In this document: positions 37,601 to 48,085 of the stretch, one piece after another
Numbering within the stretch: the stretch's first letter is position 1
Layout: every line of letters begins with the position of its first letter
Assembly: GCA_037013495.1 (NCBI GenBank)
Contig: CM072805.1
Location: 16,154,601 to 16,218,600, forward strand
Source: Hippophae tibetana
Taxonomy: Eukaryota; Streptophyta; Magnoliopsida; Rosales; Elaeagnaceae
DNA length: 64,000 bases
Direction of reading: 5' to 3'
The notes under the pieces: model-generated
Told to the model about the DNA's origin: nothing
Seen by the model: the letters and a program-made list of their open reading frames with translations, nothing else
Database searches by the model: none
Program-made: the position numbers and the translations under genes

Positions 37601-39285
37601 ATTAGCTACTTGTCTACTTTTGACCGCTTAAAGTTTGTGTTAATACTTTTCAACCATTAATGGTATAATCACGGCATAAAAAAATTATTAAAAAAATAAC
37701 CTTCATTCTATTTCTATTTTTATTTTTTGTTCTTATTTTCCTCTTTATTTATATTTTATATTTTGTACAAATATACTAAATACAAGCTCCCCTGATGAGT
37801 TCTTGGACCGGGTTAACCCTCTTAAAGTGCAACTCTTTGGCCACGTTTCCAGACCCTCTTTCAGTCTACACCACTCATATATACTGCGTCACAAAGCATT
37901 ACTATACTTGTAGAGTCTTATTACTACATTACGACCTACATTTTGAGAACTTCAGTTATAAGTTTTTAAATATTTAAAACATTTCACATTTAAATTTTAT
38001 GATATAATATTCAAGATGTACTTCACAAATATATCCTAATTTAATATTTAAAATACATAATTATGATTCAATATATATATATATATATATATATGTTACT
38101 ATATAATACTATTTTCTAGAAAACAAATTTGAGCAAAAAAGTGATAAAATCTAATATAGAAATTTATTTACTATAAGACGTTTCTATAATTCTATATGTA
38201 TACATTTTAGTATAAGTCAAGAAGGAATCTTTTTATATTAAACACAAGCTTCTATACACAAACAAGTATTAAGATCACCCTAAGAAAAAAGATTAATAAA
38301 GAAACTAGCATAACCTCTCTGCTTGAGAATATAGCCAAAGATTCTTTTGCCTTTACTTTCTGGCCCTCGTTAATTTATCACCTCTGAATTGAATTATAAA
38401 GTTCTCAAAGAACCTTATTTAACAATTATATAAAAACAATAAGATAACCTACTAATATGTTCCTCCTCACAAAGTGCCTAATAAGATAACCTACATAACC
38501 TACCTATAGTTAATTAGTGGCCACTATAAAATGACAACTAAAAAGAGACGAAAAAACATCAATTTAAATAATTATATATAGTTACGTGGATAAAAATAAT
38601 AAAAAGAAAAAGGATGAAATAATAAAGGTTAGAAAATGTAAATAAAACAATAAAAATCAACCATATCATTTGTAAGAAAACTCCAAACATATTTACGTAT
38701 AAGTTTATATAGATTTATTCTTGAAATTTTAAAATTTTATATAGATATTTCATCAATATAATTTAATTATTAAATTTTTACAATAATTCATAAATATATT
38801 CTAATAACGAAATCATACGTCTAACGTGTTTGAATAAGCTTTAAAAATTTAATCACTAAAACATAAATTTAAAAAGTTTAGATATTTACGAATATGTTAA
38901 AAAAAAAAAAAACGAAAGAGTTAGAAACACATACTCTAGCATGAATGAACTCCTCTACACGACCAGCTTTAAACTTTCCGAGAAGACGAGGACCTTGACC
39001 ATAGTTCGATAAGCTCTCAAATGTTCTGATTTCATCATCCCTTTTGAAGAAAACTTCAACTCCTTCGCCATATAATCGAACCAATACCTTTCGAAGAAGA
39101 TGATAGTTCTTTGTCGGCCAACTTATCTTATAAACCTTATTAGTCATTGCACCTTTTAATGGAGTGATCTTCAATGTTTCCAAATCCTCCATTACGTCCC
39201 CAAATTCATAAGCCACTGATTCAAGCACTGTCAACAATTCCTCTGGTAGAGAGGCTTTGTCTAACACATTTGTTTTTATTATCAT
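25620..39285 (-). CDS. CK: Choline/ethanolamine kinase
   Basis: Phosphorylates choline (possibly ethanolamine) with ATP, the first step of the CDP-choline route to phosphatidylcholine, in the cytosol. Coding exons on the minus strand: 39285-38935, 35085-34964, 34890-34695, 26340-26223, 26091-26044, 25938-25838, 25730-25620. They join in phase to 348 residues plus TGA, close to the usual length of about 350 for plant choline kinases. Exon 1 carries [14 protein letters not shown] (ATP site, residues 43-56) and [14 protein letters not shown]. Exon 3 carries CHNDLQYGN, the Brenner catalytic loop with Asp205 and Asn210. Exon 4 opens with [18 protein letters not shown], the choline-kinase motif with metal-binding Asp224. 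All introns are GT-AG except the one after exon 5, which reads GC-AG. No stop or frameshift was seen. Intron 3 is 8.35 kb and full of retrotransposons; intron 1 is 3.85 kb. Choline versus ethanolamine preference cannot be told from sequence. Confidence 0.93.
26806..27302 (+). repeat. 5' LTR of intronic gypsy
   Basis: Shares many segments with 33822-34310, such as CAAGAAATACATTT, TTGAGAAGTTT and GTTAACTAGTTG. Followed by a TGGTATCAAAGC primer-binding site at 27308-27319. The left edge is approximate. Confidence 0.75.
31875..32328. promoter_or_regulatory. G-box cluster in intronic solo LTR
   Basis: Four CACGTG palindromes at 31875, 32102, 32284 and 32323. They match the core of ABRE/G-box elements. 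Their position in a choline kinase intron means they could act on that gene; this is inference. Confidence 0.45.
32100..32375 (+). repeat. 85-bp direct repeat within solo LTR
   Basis: The segment starting CCACGTGTCTC at 32101 and the one starting CCACGTGTCTC at 32283 share AGCCAAT, ACATG, CGACA and GTGGCATG in the same order. This is a diverged internal duplication carrying three of the four G-boxes. Confidence 0.65.
33822..34310 (+). repeat. 3' LTR of intronic gypsy
   Basis: Follows the polypurine run GTGGAGGGGA (33808-33817) and matches the 5' LTR with many substitutions. The right edge is uncertain (34305-34385). Confidence 0.7.
35350..36690. other. Choline kinase intron 1, unassigned repeat-like DNA
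   Basis: AT-rich sequence with a GC-richer patch (35350-35500) containing repeated 'gatcaagtga' words. No coding exon fits here. It may be older retrotransposon debris. Confidence 0.4.
36700..37500 (+). mobile_element. Gypsy LTR and leader remnant in intron 1
   Basis: LTR-like sequence with 'gggcttataaaagaaaac' style promoter words (about 36900), the TTGGGTTCTTCATTG region and a diverged primer-binding site TTAGTATGAGAGTC near 37190. A T/C-rich leader as found before gypsy gag follows. No gag or pol follows. Boundaries approximate. Confidence 0.5.
37500..38060. other. Intron 1, nothing recognised
   Basis: AT-rich. A short segment at 37795-37920 of more even composition has a 60-codon open frame, but no recognisable protein. 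Confidence 0.4.
38063..38094. repeat. (AT)n microsatellite
   Basis: About 30 bp of alternating AT in choline kinase intron 1, immediately beside the left edge of the tandem duplication. Confidence 0.9.
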
Positions 39286-39337
39286 TGTTATCGGATGAAA
39301 TAAACTAATTCCAGAAACAAATTATAAGGTAGCCTGA

Positions 39338-39924
39338 ACTGCAAAACAGAGTGAAGCTTTCAAATAAGTTTAAGTATTTATATCATTAGCAAGGAGGGAC
39401 CGATATATTTGGAAGTATTGGAAAATAAATTTTTAGTTTTAATATTTATTAAATTATATATAAATTATATGTAAAAAAAATAGAAATGTGTATTATTTAA
39501 AGTTTAAACTTTTAATTATTTTTACTAAAATAAGATACATATATAACATTTTTTTAATTAAAAATAAATAATAATAGTAAAATAATCGTATTGTTAACAT
39601 AATAAATCTTAAATCTACCACTGTATTTATTAGCATGTTGCAACAGAACTAAATTTTATAAGAATATGAGAATTCGTACGAAGAGCATGCAGCAAGTTGG
39701 AAGTTGGATTTGCTTTTTGTAAGACTCAAATATAAGAAGATAGATAGTACTTTTAACTTTTAGAAAATTGGTCATTAATAATCTTCTAAAATCATATCAG
39801 AGTTTAAGGTTTTGGATTCGAATTTACATAACTCCAAGATTTTCACTACAAATGACTTGGGCAACGCAAGAAAGCAATGATATTCAGTTAGTCGCAGGAA
39901 AAAAAATAGTAACCAGAACTTACC
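39338..39924 (-). other. Probable 5'UTR intron of choline kinase
   Basis: A strong donor (CTCG|GTAAGT, intron starting at 39923) and a strong acceptor (CTCTGTTTTGCAG, intron ending at 39339) frame a 585-bp intron just upstream of the start codon. The leader would be about 50 nt in the first exon plus 53 nt before the ATG. Inferred from splice signals only. Confidence 0.55.
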
Positions 39925-39999
39925 GAGTAGCGAGAAAGCTATAAGTGTTTGTTTCAAGTGTAGTAGCAGGAGGATGGATCAAAACTCTGAAACAGTAGT

Positions 40000-40009
40000 G
40001 TATTTATAG
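40000..40009 (-). promoter_or_regulatory. CK: Candidate choline kinase TATA box
   Basis: Minus-strand CTATAAATAC, about 75 bp upstream of the putative 5'UTR donor, which would place a start site near 39973. Other candidates are GATATAAAAG (about 40199-40208) further upstream and GATATAAATAC (39374-39384) inside the proposed intron. Confidence 0.45.
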
Positions 40010-40589
40010 CAAGAGATGATATCTAAACAATCATTGAAGATCGAACTATTTTAAAGAAGAAATCAAAACCTCTGGCCCAGAAGAAATATTCTAACAATAA
40101 TAAAGAAAACAAATCCGTATTTTTATAGAAACTAAATAAGAATATAGAAATGGGTTTGTATTGTATGTATCTATGCCTGTAAAATTCCAAGAACTGCCTT
40201 TTATATCTGAGCATAAAACATACGCAAATGATCTTATTTATTTAGGCTAAAAAATTGTCTCTTTATTCACCGTTTAGATTTGATCAAATTTAAGGCTTGC
40301 ATGTTTCGTTTGTAAGAGAATAAACAAAATTTTAAACCTTTGTACAAAATTTAGATACACTTGTAACCCTCTCTAGCTATTGGTTACATGGGTCTTTAGA
40401 AATTCTACAAGGGTGTTTTTCCTAGTGTTCGGTTTGAAATTGGAGAGAATTTACAAAAAAATAAGAATAAAAATAAAAAATAATTGTAAACAATAAACTA
40501 ACATTATTAAATATAAAAGACTCTTTGATTATAAATTGGATAAACATTACAATTTACAGTTGAAATTTACCCATTTAAACAAATCTACT

Positions 40590-40780
40590 ACTAAATTTTT
40601 GAAGTCTTTTGGTGCTTTGTGATTCCCATGTCTTCGTGACTACAATAAACACAAGCTTCAATCTAGATCTATTGAATGCACTTTCTTTGGCTATGCACCC
40701 CAAAACCAAGGTTACCTCTATCTGGAAAAAACTATTGTTAGGCTATGTTCTAGTCATCATGTCACTTTTGATGAGACCTG
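40590..40780 (+). pseudogene. Copia integrase-RT linker fragment
   Basis: Plus-strand fragment reading SIECTFFGYAPQNQGYLYLE and then SSRHVTFDET, the conserved GY...KGY...SRHVTFDE stretch after the copia integrase core. About 60 codons remain, frameshifted at the left. It ends at the neighbouring short terminal-repeat element. Confidence 0.75.
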
Positions 40781-41362
40781 ATACAAGACAGTTAATTCGT
40801 TCGCTTGCAGTAGAATAAGACCTACTCCACGTGACACGAAATTGTCTGCTTTAGACCATAACTGTAACTTCAGTGGGCCCATGGCCATGACTTCACAGTT
40901 TAGCGGGACCTCACAACTTTACTTCTAAGGAAAAACCCCAAAACATGTTATGCTATTAAAGAGTATTCACCCCTTATAAGCACATCACGACTTAGCTTCC
41001 GAAGTAATGTGTGACATGTGTAGGCACACTGCATCGTACACTCCAATTTTGAGAGTCTTATGTCCTCGTAAGAAGGCAAGCTCACATGGACCAATAGGGT
41101 TATGACTCTAATACCAACTGATACAAGACGGTTAATTCATCCGCTTATAGTGGGGCGAGACTCACTCCATGTGACATGAGATTGTTCACTTTGGTTCATA
41201 ACTACAAGTTCAGCAGGATCCCAAGGCTTTGCTTCTAGGGAGAAACCCTAAAACGCGTCATGCCATTTAGAGAGTACTCACCCCTTATAAGCATATCACC
41301 ACTTAGCTACCTAAGCAATGTGAGACATATGCATGATGTGCAGACACACTGCATCATACCAC
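40779..41362 (-). mobile_element. TRIM-like short LTR element
   Basis: Two direct repeats of about 250 bp, both starting TGATACAAGAC (40779 and 41119) and ending CACTGCATC..., separated by only about 85 bp. Next to the inner end of the higher copy is GACTCTAATACCA, the reverse complement of a TGGTATTAGAGTC primer-binding site, giving minus-strand polarity. This layout fits a terminal-repeat retrotransposon in miniature with no coding capacity. No target duplication was confirmed. Confidence 0.65.
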
Positions 41363-41366
41363 CGTA

Positions 41367-41520
41367 AAAAATATTATAATTTTCAAAAATAGAAATATTC
41401 GAATTAAAAACATAAATCAAAAGTCAAATCTAGGGGAAAAAATAAACTAAAATAAGGAAAAATATTATAATTTCCAAAAATAGAAATATTTAAATTAAAA
41501 GCATAAATCAAAAGTCCTAA
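41367..41520. repeat. 58-bp direct repeat pair
   Basis: Segments at about 41367-41425 and 41459-41516 share AAAATATTATAATTT, CAAAAATAGAAATATT and CATAAATCAAAAGTC in order. Confidence 0.75.
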
Positions 41521-41689
41521 ACTTAAGAAGTAATATGGTAAAAGGAAAACTCCAAATGGAAACTACAACTCCTGAAATTAAACAACACATTATTATAAAA
41601 ATAGTGAAAATGTGCTTTTGAAAGTCCAAACGAAGGAATTTTCTTGAAAAGCAGTATGCTTCCTATCAAAGCTAGGATTATTGTCGATT

Positions 41690-44300
41690 CCAAGTCAACC
41701 ACTAAATTTCATGTAATTCTGACATTTGACCTTTCTCTTTCTACTAGTATTTTTTTATTTTGTTTTTATCGGTCCCTCCGTACTAGAAATTCTTCTACAA
41801 TCTGTTCTACATCAGTCTCCTCTGCTTGAAAAGAACTTGACCTCGACTTAAGTAATTGATTAGAAGACACATTAGGAGGATAATATTCAAAAAAGTCAGC
41901 AACATTAAAAGTAGGGGAGATGGCCATATCTGCGTGAAGATCCACGACATAGGCATTATCATTAATTTTTTAAAGAATATGAAAAGGACCATACTTCTTA
42001 TCCTTCACCTTGTTGTAAGTGCCTACTAGGAGTCACCCTTTGCAGAAATAAACCATCACTAGATCCCTCCCTTGAAATACTTGATCCCTACTATGTAAAT
42101 CATGAATTATTTGATCTCGTAGTGAACTTGGGATATAAAATTGGTTGCGTTGAAGCTTCTTGAATATGAATTCCATCAACGAAAAGTCTGAACTCACATT
42201 TTACCCAAATATCCAAAAAATCTTCATCGTGGATATACAAATCCTTAAGACAATCAAATATAACCACTTCAGTAAGCATTGTAACAAGCAATAATGCCTT
42301 CCTACATAGGACATCAACAACTCGATTTAATTGACCCATTTTATGCTTCAAAGTGAAAGTGCAGTGTTGTATATAAGAAATCCAATGAGCATGCATCTGG
42401 TTGACACTATTTTGGATATTGATAAATTTCAACGGTTGGTGGTCACTAAATAAAACATACTCCCTCTACACCAGATAGTGTTCCCAAACCTTTAAGGCAC
42501 GAAAGAAATCATACAATTTAGCTCATAAGTAAACCACTTGGGGTGAGCTGCACTAAGCTTCTCACTTTAAAAAGAAACCGATCTGCCTTCTTTAGAAAGT
42601 ACAGCACCAACGCCAACAATAGAGGCATCACACTCTACTTGAAACAACTTGTTAAAATCTTGTAGTGCTAAAACTGGGCAGATGATAATTTTTCCTTGAT
42701 AAGTGCGAAACTTTGTTCAGTTTCCTCTCCCCAATGGAATTTCCTCTTCTTCATGCATTCAATAATTGGTGCGACTATCCAAGTAAAATCTCTTACAAAC
42801 CGCCTATAAAACATTGCCAGACCATGAAAACTACGAACCTCGCCATCTATTTTTAGAGTTGGCCACTCCCTAATGGAACTAATCTTTTTTGCATCAAATT
42901 TAATCCCATTAGCACTCACCCCAAATCCCAAAAATAATAAACTGTTGTTCATAAAGTTTCACTTCATTAAATTAATATATAGTTTATTTTGTTGCAAAAC
43001 TGTAAGGATTTCTTTCAAGTGCTCAAAATGATTAGATTTTTTCTAACTATAAATTAATATATCATCAAAATACACCACAACAAATTTTCCAAACGACATC
43101 ACTAACCATTCATACAACCCCTTAGTCTTGAAAGCATTCTTCTATTCATCTCCAAGCCCGATTCAAACCAGATGATATTAGCATATCTTTCTGTCGAGGA
43201 ATAAGGAACCTATATTTAATGTTGATCTTGTTTATTGCTCAACTATCGATGCACATACGCCAACTGCCATCCTTCTTTGGAACTAACAAGGCTGGTACTA
43301 TGCAAGAATTCATGCTCTTCTACACTAATCCCTTCTTAATCAACTTTTCTTCCTACTCTTGTAGGATCTCACTTTCTATAAGACTTATCCAGTAATATGG
43401 ATGATTAGGAAAAATGGTTTCCATTGTGAGATCAATTTGATACTATATGTCCCACATAAGAGGCAGCCTATCTGATTGTTTTGATGACATAATTTCCTGA
43501 AATGCCTTTAATAGAGGCTTAAGTATGGGTGGAATTTCCATCAAATCCCTTACAATTTCTTCTCCAACTACTATCGCAAACATTTCTCTAGATTCCTTAG
43601 TTTTGTCTATGAATTTTCTCCCATCCACCACAAATACAGATTTTCCCTTTGACTTCGGTTCAACAATGGAAAATTCCTCTTTTATAGGCTCCAAAATGAT
43701 CTTTAGACCTCCCTTCATGAAAACATATATGTTATCACGACACTTGTATGTAGAATCCACACCGAACTGCCAGGGTCGACCCAAAATAATATAGCAAGAA
43801 TCGATCTCTACAATGTCACACACGACCTCATTTGCATAATTCATCCCAATTGAAACATTAATGTGGAAGATTTTAGTTACCTTCACATCAACACCTCGTT
43901 TAATCTAGCCAATCTTATACGATGAAAGGTGTTTCTTAGTCTCCAAGCCCAACTTAGCAACCATTACTTTTGAAACTATATTGTCACTATTTTCATTATC
44001 AATAATAACATCACAAACCTTTTTGCTCATAGTACATCTGGTTCAGAATATATTGTGCCAATGTGATAGTTTTGCCCGCTTCAATGCTATCAAGAGTTAT
44101 TGAATCACTAGAGAACGTGACAGATACTCCCATTCATCTCCACCTGTTACTTCTTCCCCTTTATAATTATTGGCCGCTTCATTCTCATCCTCTACTACCT
44201 TGAATCTGCCATCTTTTTTTGTCTCCACTAAGTTAATGGTACCTCTTTTAAGACACTGTTTAGAACGGTGCCCTGGCTATCCACATCTATAGCACTTATT
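41690..44300 (-). pseudogene. Chromovirus-type gypsy remnant, copy 1
   Basis: Minus strand, high to low: CCHC zinc knuckle of gag (near 44290), protease-like domain (43886-43443, IILGRPWQF), RT (YFDDI near 43060, region partly deleted around 43140-43180), RNase H (42952-42100), integrase C-terminal tail (42060-41810, INDNAY-like and FQAEE). The integrase core and zinc domain are deleted here; copy 2 (52606-55790) keeps them. Numerous stops. Confidence 0.82.
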
Positions 44301-44307
44301 GATCTAA

Positions 44308-44700
44308 TGAGTACTTAAAAAACACTAAAATTACCATGATTTAATGTACTTTAATAGATTAAATAGATTCATATTTGTATGATTTTATCATATTTTTTAT
44401 ATAAATTTGTCTTTTCGGAATCAAGGATATTTTTATTGTTTTTTAGGTATTTTTGTACAAAAATAACTTAAAAACTCGAACCAAAATACTGCAGGCAATA
44501 CATCACAAATATGTTCATAAAGTAAATGAAAAAAGTAAAAAAGATAGAAAAATTGGACAAATGGGTCAAAACGATCAAAAATGTAAAAAGGGTCGAAATC
44601 CTGTGTGCAACCACCTATCCGCACTGAGTCCCATGCGTAGCCACCCAGTTATGCCAAATCCCACATGCACCAGTGAAAATGCACTTTTGAACAGCAAGTC
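44308..44700 (+). repeat. Gypsy LTR fragment inside gag
   Basis: Opens TGAGTACTTAAAAAACACTA and matches the first 400 bp of the LTR at 2021, in plus orientation. It splits the minus-strand gag zinc-knuckle region from upstream gag. Copy 2 has the same insertion at 55798-56190, so it predates the duplication. Confidence 0.75.
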
Positions 44701-45288
44701 AATTCAAAGTCATCCACCAAATTTCACGTAATTCTAACGTTTGACCCTTTTCTATCTATTAGTATTTTTATGATTTTGTTTTTGGAGGTCCTTCCATGCT
44801 AGGAATTCTTCTACAATATATTCTACATCAATACCACATATCCTTTTTTCTCAAATCTTCTATAAAAAATGAGAATATTTCTCATTTTTTACAACCATTG
44901 TTCTCTATGCCTTTACTTCTTCCTAATTAACCTTTAGCTTTAGGAACTCCCTCTAAAACTCCAATTCCTTTATCTTCTTCTCTTTATCCCCCTAATAATA
45001 GAGAAATGCCTCCTTTTTTCCATAGCGTCTTGGGTCAAATTCTCCTTTGTTTAAAAATCCTGCTCTAGGGTCTTACTCTGGCCATATTTGTATACTATAT
45101 CCCTCACCTTTTGATTTGCCTTAATCATAATCTCATTTATAGTCTTTTGTTCTTTCCCAATCACATTCACCATCTTTTGTTCTTCCTCAATATCAATCTT
45201 AATCTTCTATTACTCTAACACCAATCAATAATCATATTGTCACTAGGTCATAGACATGTTCTTTCAAACGAATAATTTTTTATAGCAT
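44700..45288 (-). pseudogene. Displaced gypsy pol end and gag N-terminal part
   Basis: 44700-44830 repeats the sequence found after the integrase at 41690-41815. 44830-45288 reads on the minus strand as a Lys/Glu-rich, coiled-coil-like gag segment with many stops. The order is scrambled relative to an intact element. Confidence 0.5.
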
Positions 45289-45838
45289 TAGCTTCTCTAA
45301 CAAAGCAAGTGATCCTTTCTAAGCCTAATAGTTATGCTTATGCAAAAGATATTATTGAGTGGGAACAAGCTATGAAGAAAGAGTTACAAGCTTTGCTTGA
45401 TATTAATACAAAAGAACTAATGCTTTTTCATATAGATAGTGATTATATAGGGTGAAAATGGGTGTTTAGAACTAAGCTAAAAAGTGATGATGAGCTAGAT
45501 AAATATAAGGGTAGACTTGTTACTAAAGGATATAATCAGGTAGAAGGAATTGATTTCTCAAAAACATTCTCTCGAGTCATTTAGTGCCAAATAATGTCTT
45601 GTGCTTATTTCCTTGACACTGTCTAAGGGATGGATTCTCAAGTAGTTAAATGTCAATAATGTTTTCCTCAATGGAGAGCTACAAGAAAAGGTGTTTATGA
45701 AACAATATCAACGTTTTGCTATTGATTAACATCCTAATTGGGTATACAAAATTATAAAAGTCATTTATGGTTGAAATAGGCTCTCAGAGCCTGGTATTAG
45801 AAGCTAAACTCATGTCTTTTTGATTTGGGTTTGTACAA
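45288..45838 (+). pseudogene. Copia RT fragment, copy 1
   Basis: Plus-strand N-terminal RT: SYAYAKDIIEWEQAMKKELQ, KWVFRTKLKS, KGRLVTKGYNQVEGIDFSKT with only one stop in the first 95 codons, then more frame breaks up to a LRAWY-like segment. No other copia domain is attached. The duplicate is at 56785-57325. Confidence 0.82.
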
Positions 45839-45849
45839 TTCGAAATTTT

Positions 45850-46080
45850 GATACCATAGAAATAAATAAATAAGTAGATGGAGAGAGAATAGAAAATGCT
45901 GGTGTTCAATGATCGTAATGAATACTTCTTGTTTAATCATAGGTAGTTCACTGATATATATTCAAGTATCAATAATAATGAAACAATCATAACAAACTTC
46001 TAAAAAACTATAAAATGTTACATGAGATTTTATCTAATCTATGTACATACACACTAACTACAATGTTTAACATATCATCA
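45850..46080 (-). repeat. Copia LTR fragment (minus), copy 1
   Basis: Diverged copy of the 57341-57556 LTR, ending outward near 'caatgtttaacat' with a degraded primer-binding site at its inner side (TTTTGATACCAT). Related copies are at 48170-48362 and 58540-58720. Confidence 0.6.
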
Positions 46081-46650
46081 TCTACCACCAAATTTATATA
46101 AGTTGTAATAATCTATCATTTCTATTAAAAATGACGAAGCATAATGTAAAATAGGTCCATGCAATCCAATTATTTAAATAAACACTAAACTTATATAGGT
46201 TGTAATAATTTACTACCAAATTTTATCCATCATGCAACTCACATGACCAAATTACTCTAAAAACCGTCAAATCTTGTGGTGCAACTTGTGTTGGGAAATA
46301 GATTGTACATATTGCAAATATGTTAATAATTATATTTTACATTATTTTAAGATTGAATTGATTAGTATACTCATATAGGTTGATTTCATTAGTGTATTTA
46401 ATGATATCATGTGCAACACACATGCATATAAATTCGTCTAAAACCTTGCATATCTTTGTATTGATGGAACGTTGATTGATGATTATGTGAACCTCTTTAT
46501 CATAGAATTGTATAAATTTTAATGATGATAGCTTTTGCTAAATATACATGTATTAATAAATATATAGTTACTAATGTGTTACCCATGTAAGTTTATTTAG
46601 TTAAACTTGGCTTTACTTAAGGACAAGCAAAGAGTTAGTTTGAGAATGGG
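46080..46650 (+). mobile_element. Gypsy 3' internal end, copy a
   Basis: AT-rich noncoding sequence ending in CTTTACTTAAGGACAAGCAA and a degraded polypurine tract, the usual run-up to a Tat/Athila-type 3' LTR. Repeated at 48362-48933, 57557-58133 and 58720-59294. Confidence 0.6.
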
Positions 46651-47135
46651 AAGACTTTATGAAAGAAGAGTCATGAGTGCATTTTTCTGCTTAATATTTG
46701 ATAATTTTATTCAATAGTTAGTATTTTTGAGATTAAAAATATTTAAATATGAGTTTTATAGTGAAAAGGGGTGAAAATATATTTTTTGTAATTTTTTTAT
46801 TTTAGATGAATTTTTTAATGTAAGACTAATCAAAACATACCATGTGGACAAGACGCAAGCAAAATAGCTGACCAGGCATGCCACATGGATCCCATGCAAG
46901 TGAAGAGGGCCAATTATGCAACGTACTATGTATCAAGTGACGTGGGACTCATTACGCCTCAACACAACGTTCATTCCTAGTTTCACAGTGTGGTCAACGG
47001 GTGTGCCACACATCATCATTTGATTTATAAATTCTTTCCACCTAGCCACCACGCAATTCGTAATCACAAATCACATCGCGCCAAATGGTGCTGACTCAAC
47101 GCTCGCTGACCATGACCAATCAATTGTGGCATATA
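46650..47135 (+). repeat. Truncated gypsy LTR, forward
   Basis: First 480 bp of the 19874-type LTR, up to the CCATGACCAATCAATTGTGG segment, then cut and joined to a reverse copy. Confidence 0.7.
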
Positions 47136-48085
47136 ATTATCAATCCTTCCAATATAATTATTAATTAATTACATGATCAATTGAATCTAACCTAGCATGC
47201 ATTCCTATCTCAAGTAAACTACTCACCATATAGTAATTAACCTAATCACACTCTTATGTCAACTAAATTACATACTACTCATTAAGTTCATCAATTATGG
47301 ATAACATACATAAGAATCATTCATTTCTGCCTATAAACTATGCATATTATTTAATGAAGACAAATAATTAAATAATATTCTCAAATCTATTTAATTGTCT
47401 CTATAAATCAATTATTGGCCAAACAATTAATAGTATAAAAATTTGATTAAATAATATAGTTAAAATGAAATCATAATTGTGGTAAAATATAAGATCATCA
47501 CATGTAGAAAATTGGGTTCATAAAACCCTTAGATTAATAAACTAAGTAGGAATAATTTTGTTTATAAAGCTAGTATTTTTCATAAAGAAAGACAATAAAA
47601 TTGATAAAGAATAGAGAAGATGAAGAAGAAATTCAATCAATCTCTTGAATTGTAACACCAATCTCCTCTTTAATTTCCACCAAAATTATATTTTCATTTG
47701 AATTTTTCTATATTTTTTCCTCTTCTTGGTTCCAAAAACTAATAAAAATTATGTAATTTTTTCCTCCTTTGGGTTTAAGGGGAAATTAGGAGGTCAAATT
47801 AGGCTTAGGTGAAATCTAGACTAATAGATTAGCTTCAAATCAAGAACTGAGATGAAAAAAGGAAAAAATAATAGCGTTAGTGGATTAAAATGCTACACGT
47901 GGAATAGGGAAACACGGATCCAACTAGCACACGACCCGTGGCATAGGGTACAGGTCGTGATCAACAAGCACTTAGTCAATGCCATGTGGCATGTCTTGAT
48001 TTATAGTTACAGATTGCGTGACATCTAGGTGGAAAGAATGGACGAATTAGGTGATGATGCATAGCACTCCTATTGACCGCGTTGT
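47135..48085 (-). repeat. Truncated gypsy LTR, reverse
   Basis: Same LTR family on the minus strand (compare 20080-21080 reversed). It abuts the forward copy to make a head-to-head junction. In duplication copy 2 this piece has been lost. Confidence 0.7.

Noticed and set aside
39374..39384. GATATAAATAC as the choline kinase TATA box
   Set aside because: Possible, but it lies inside a well-framed candidate 5'UTR intron with strong splice signals, so the box at 40000-40009 is preferred. Not fully excluded.
43525..43794. 89-codon plus-strand frame
   Set aside because: Antisense of the gypsy protease-like domain on the minus strand.
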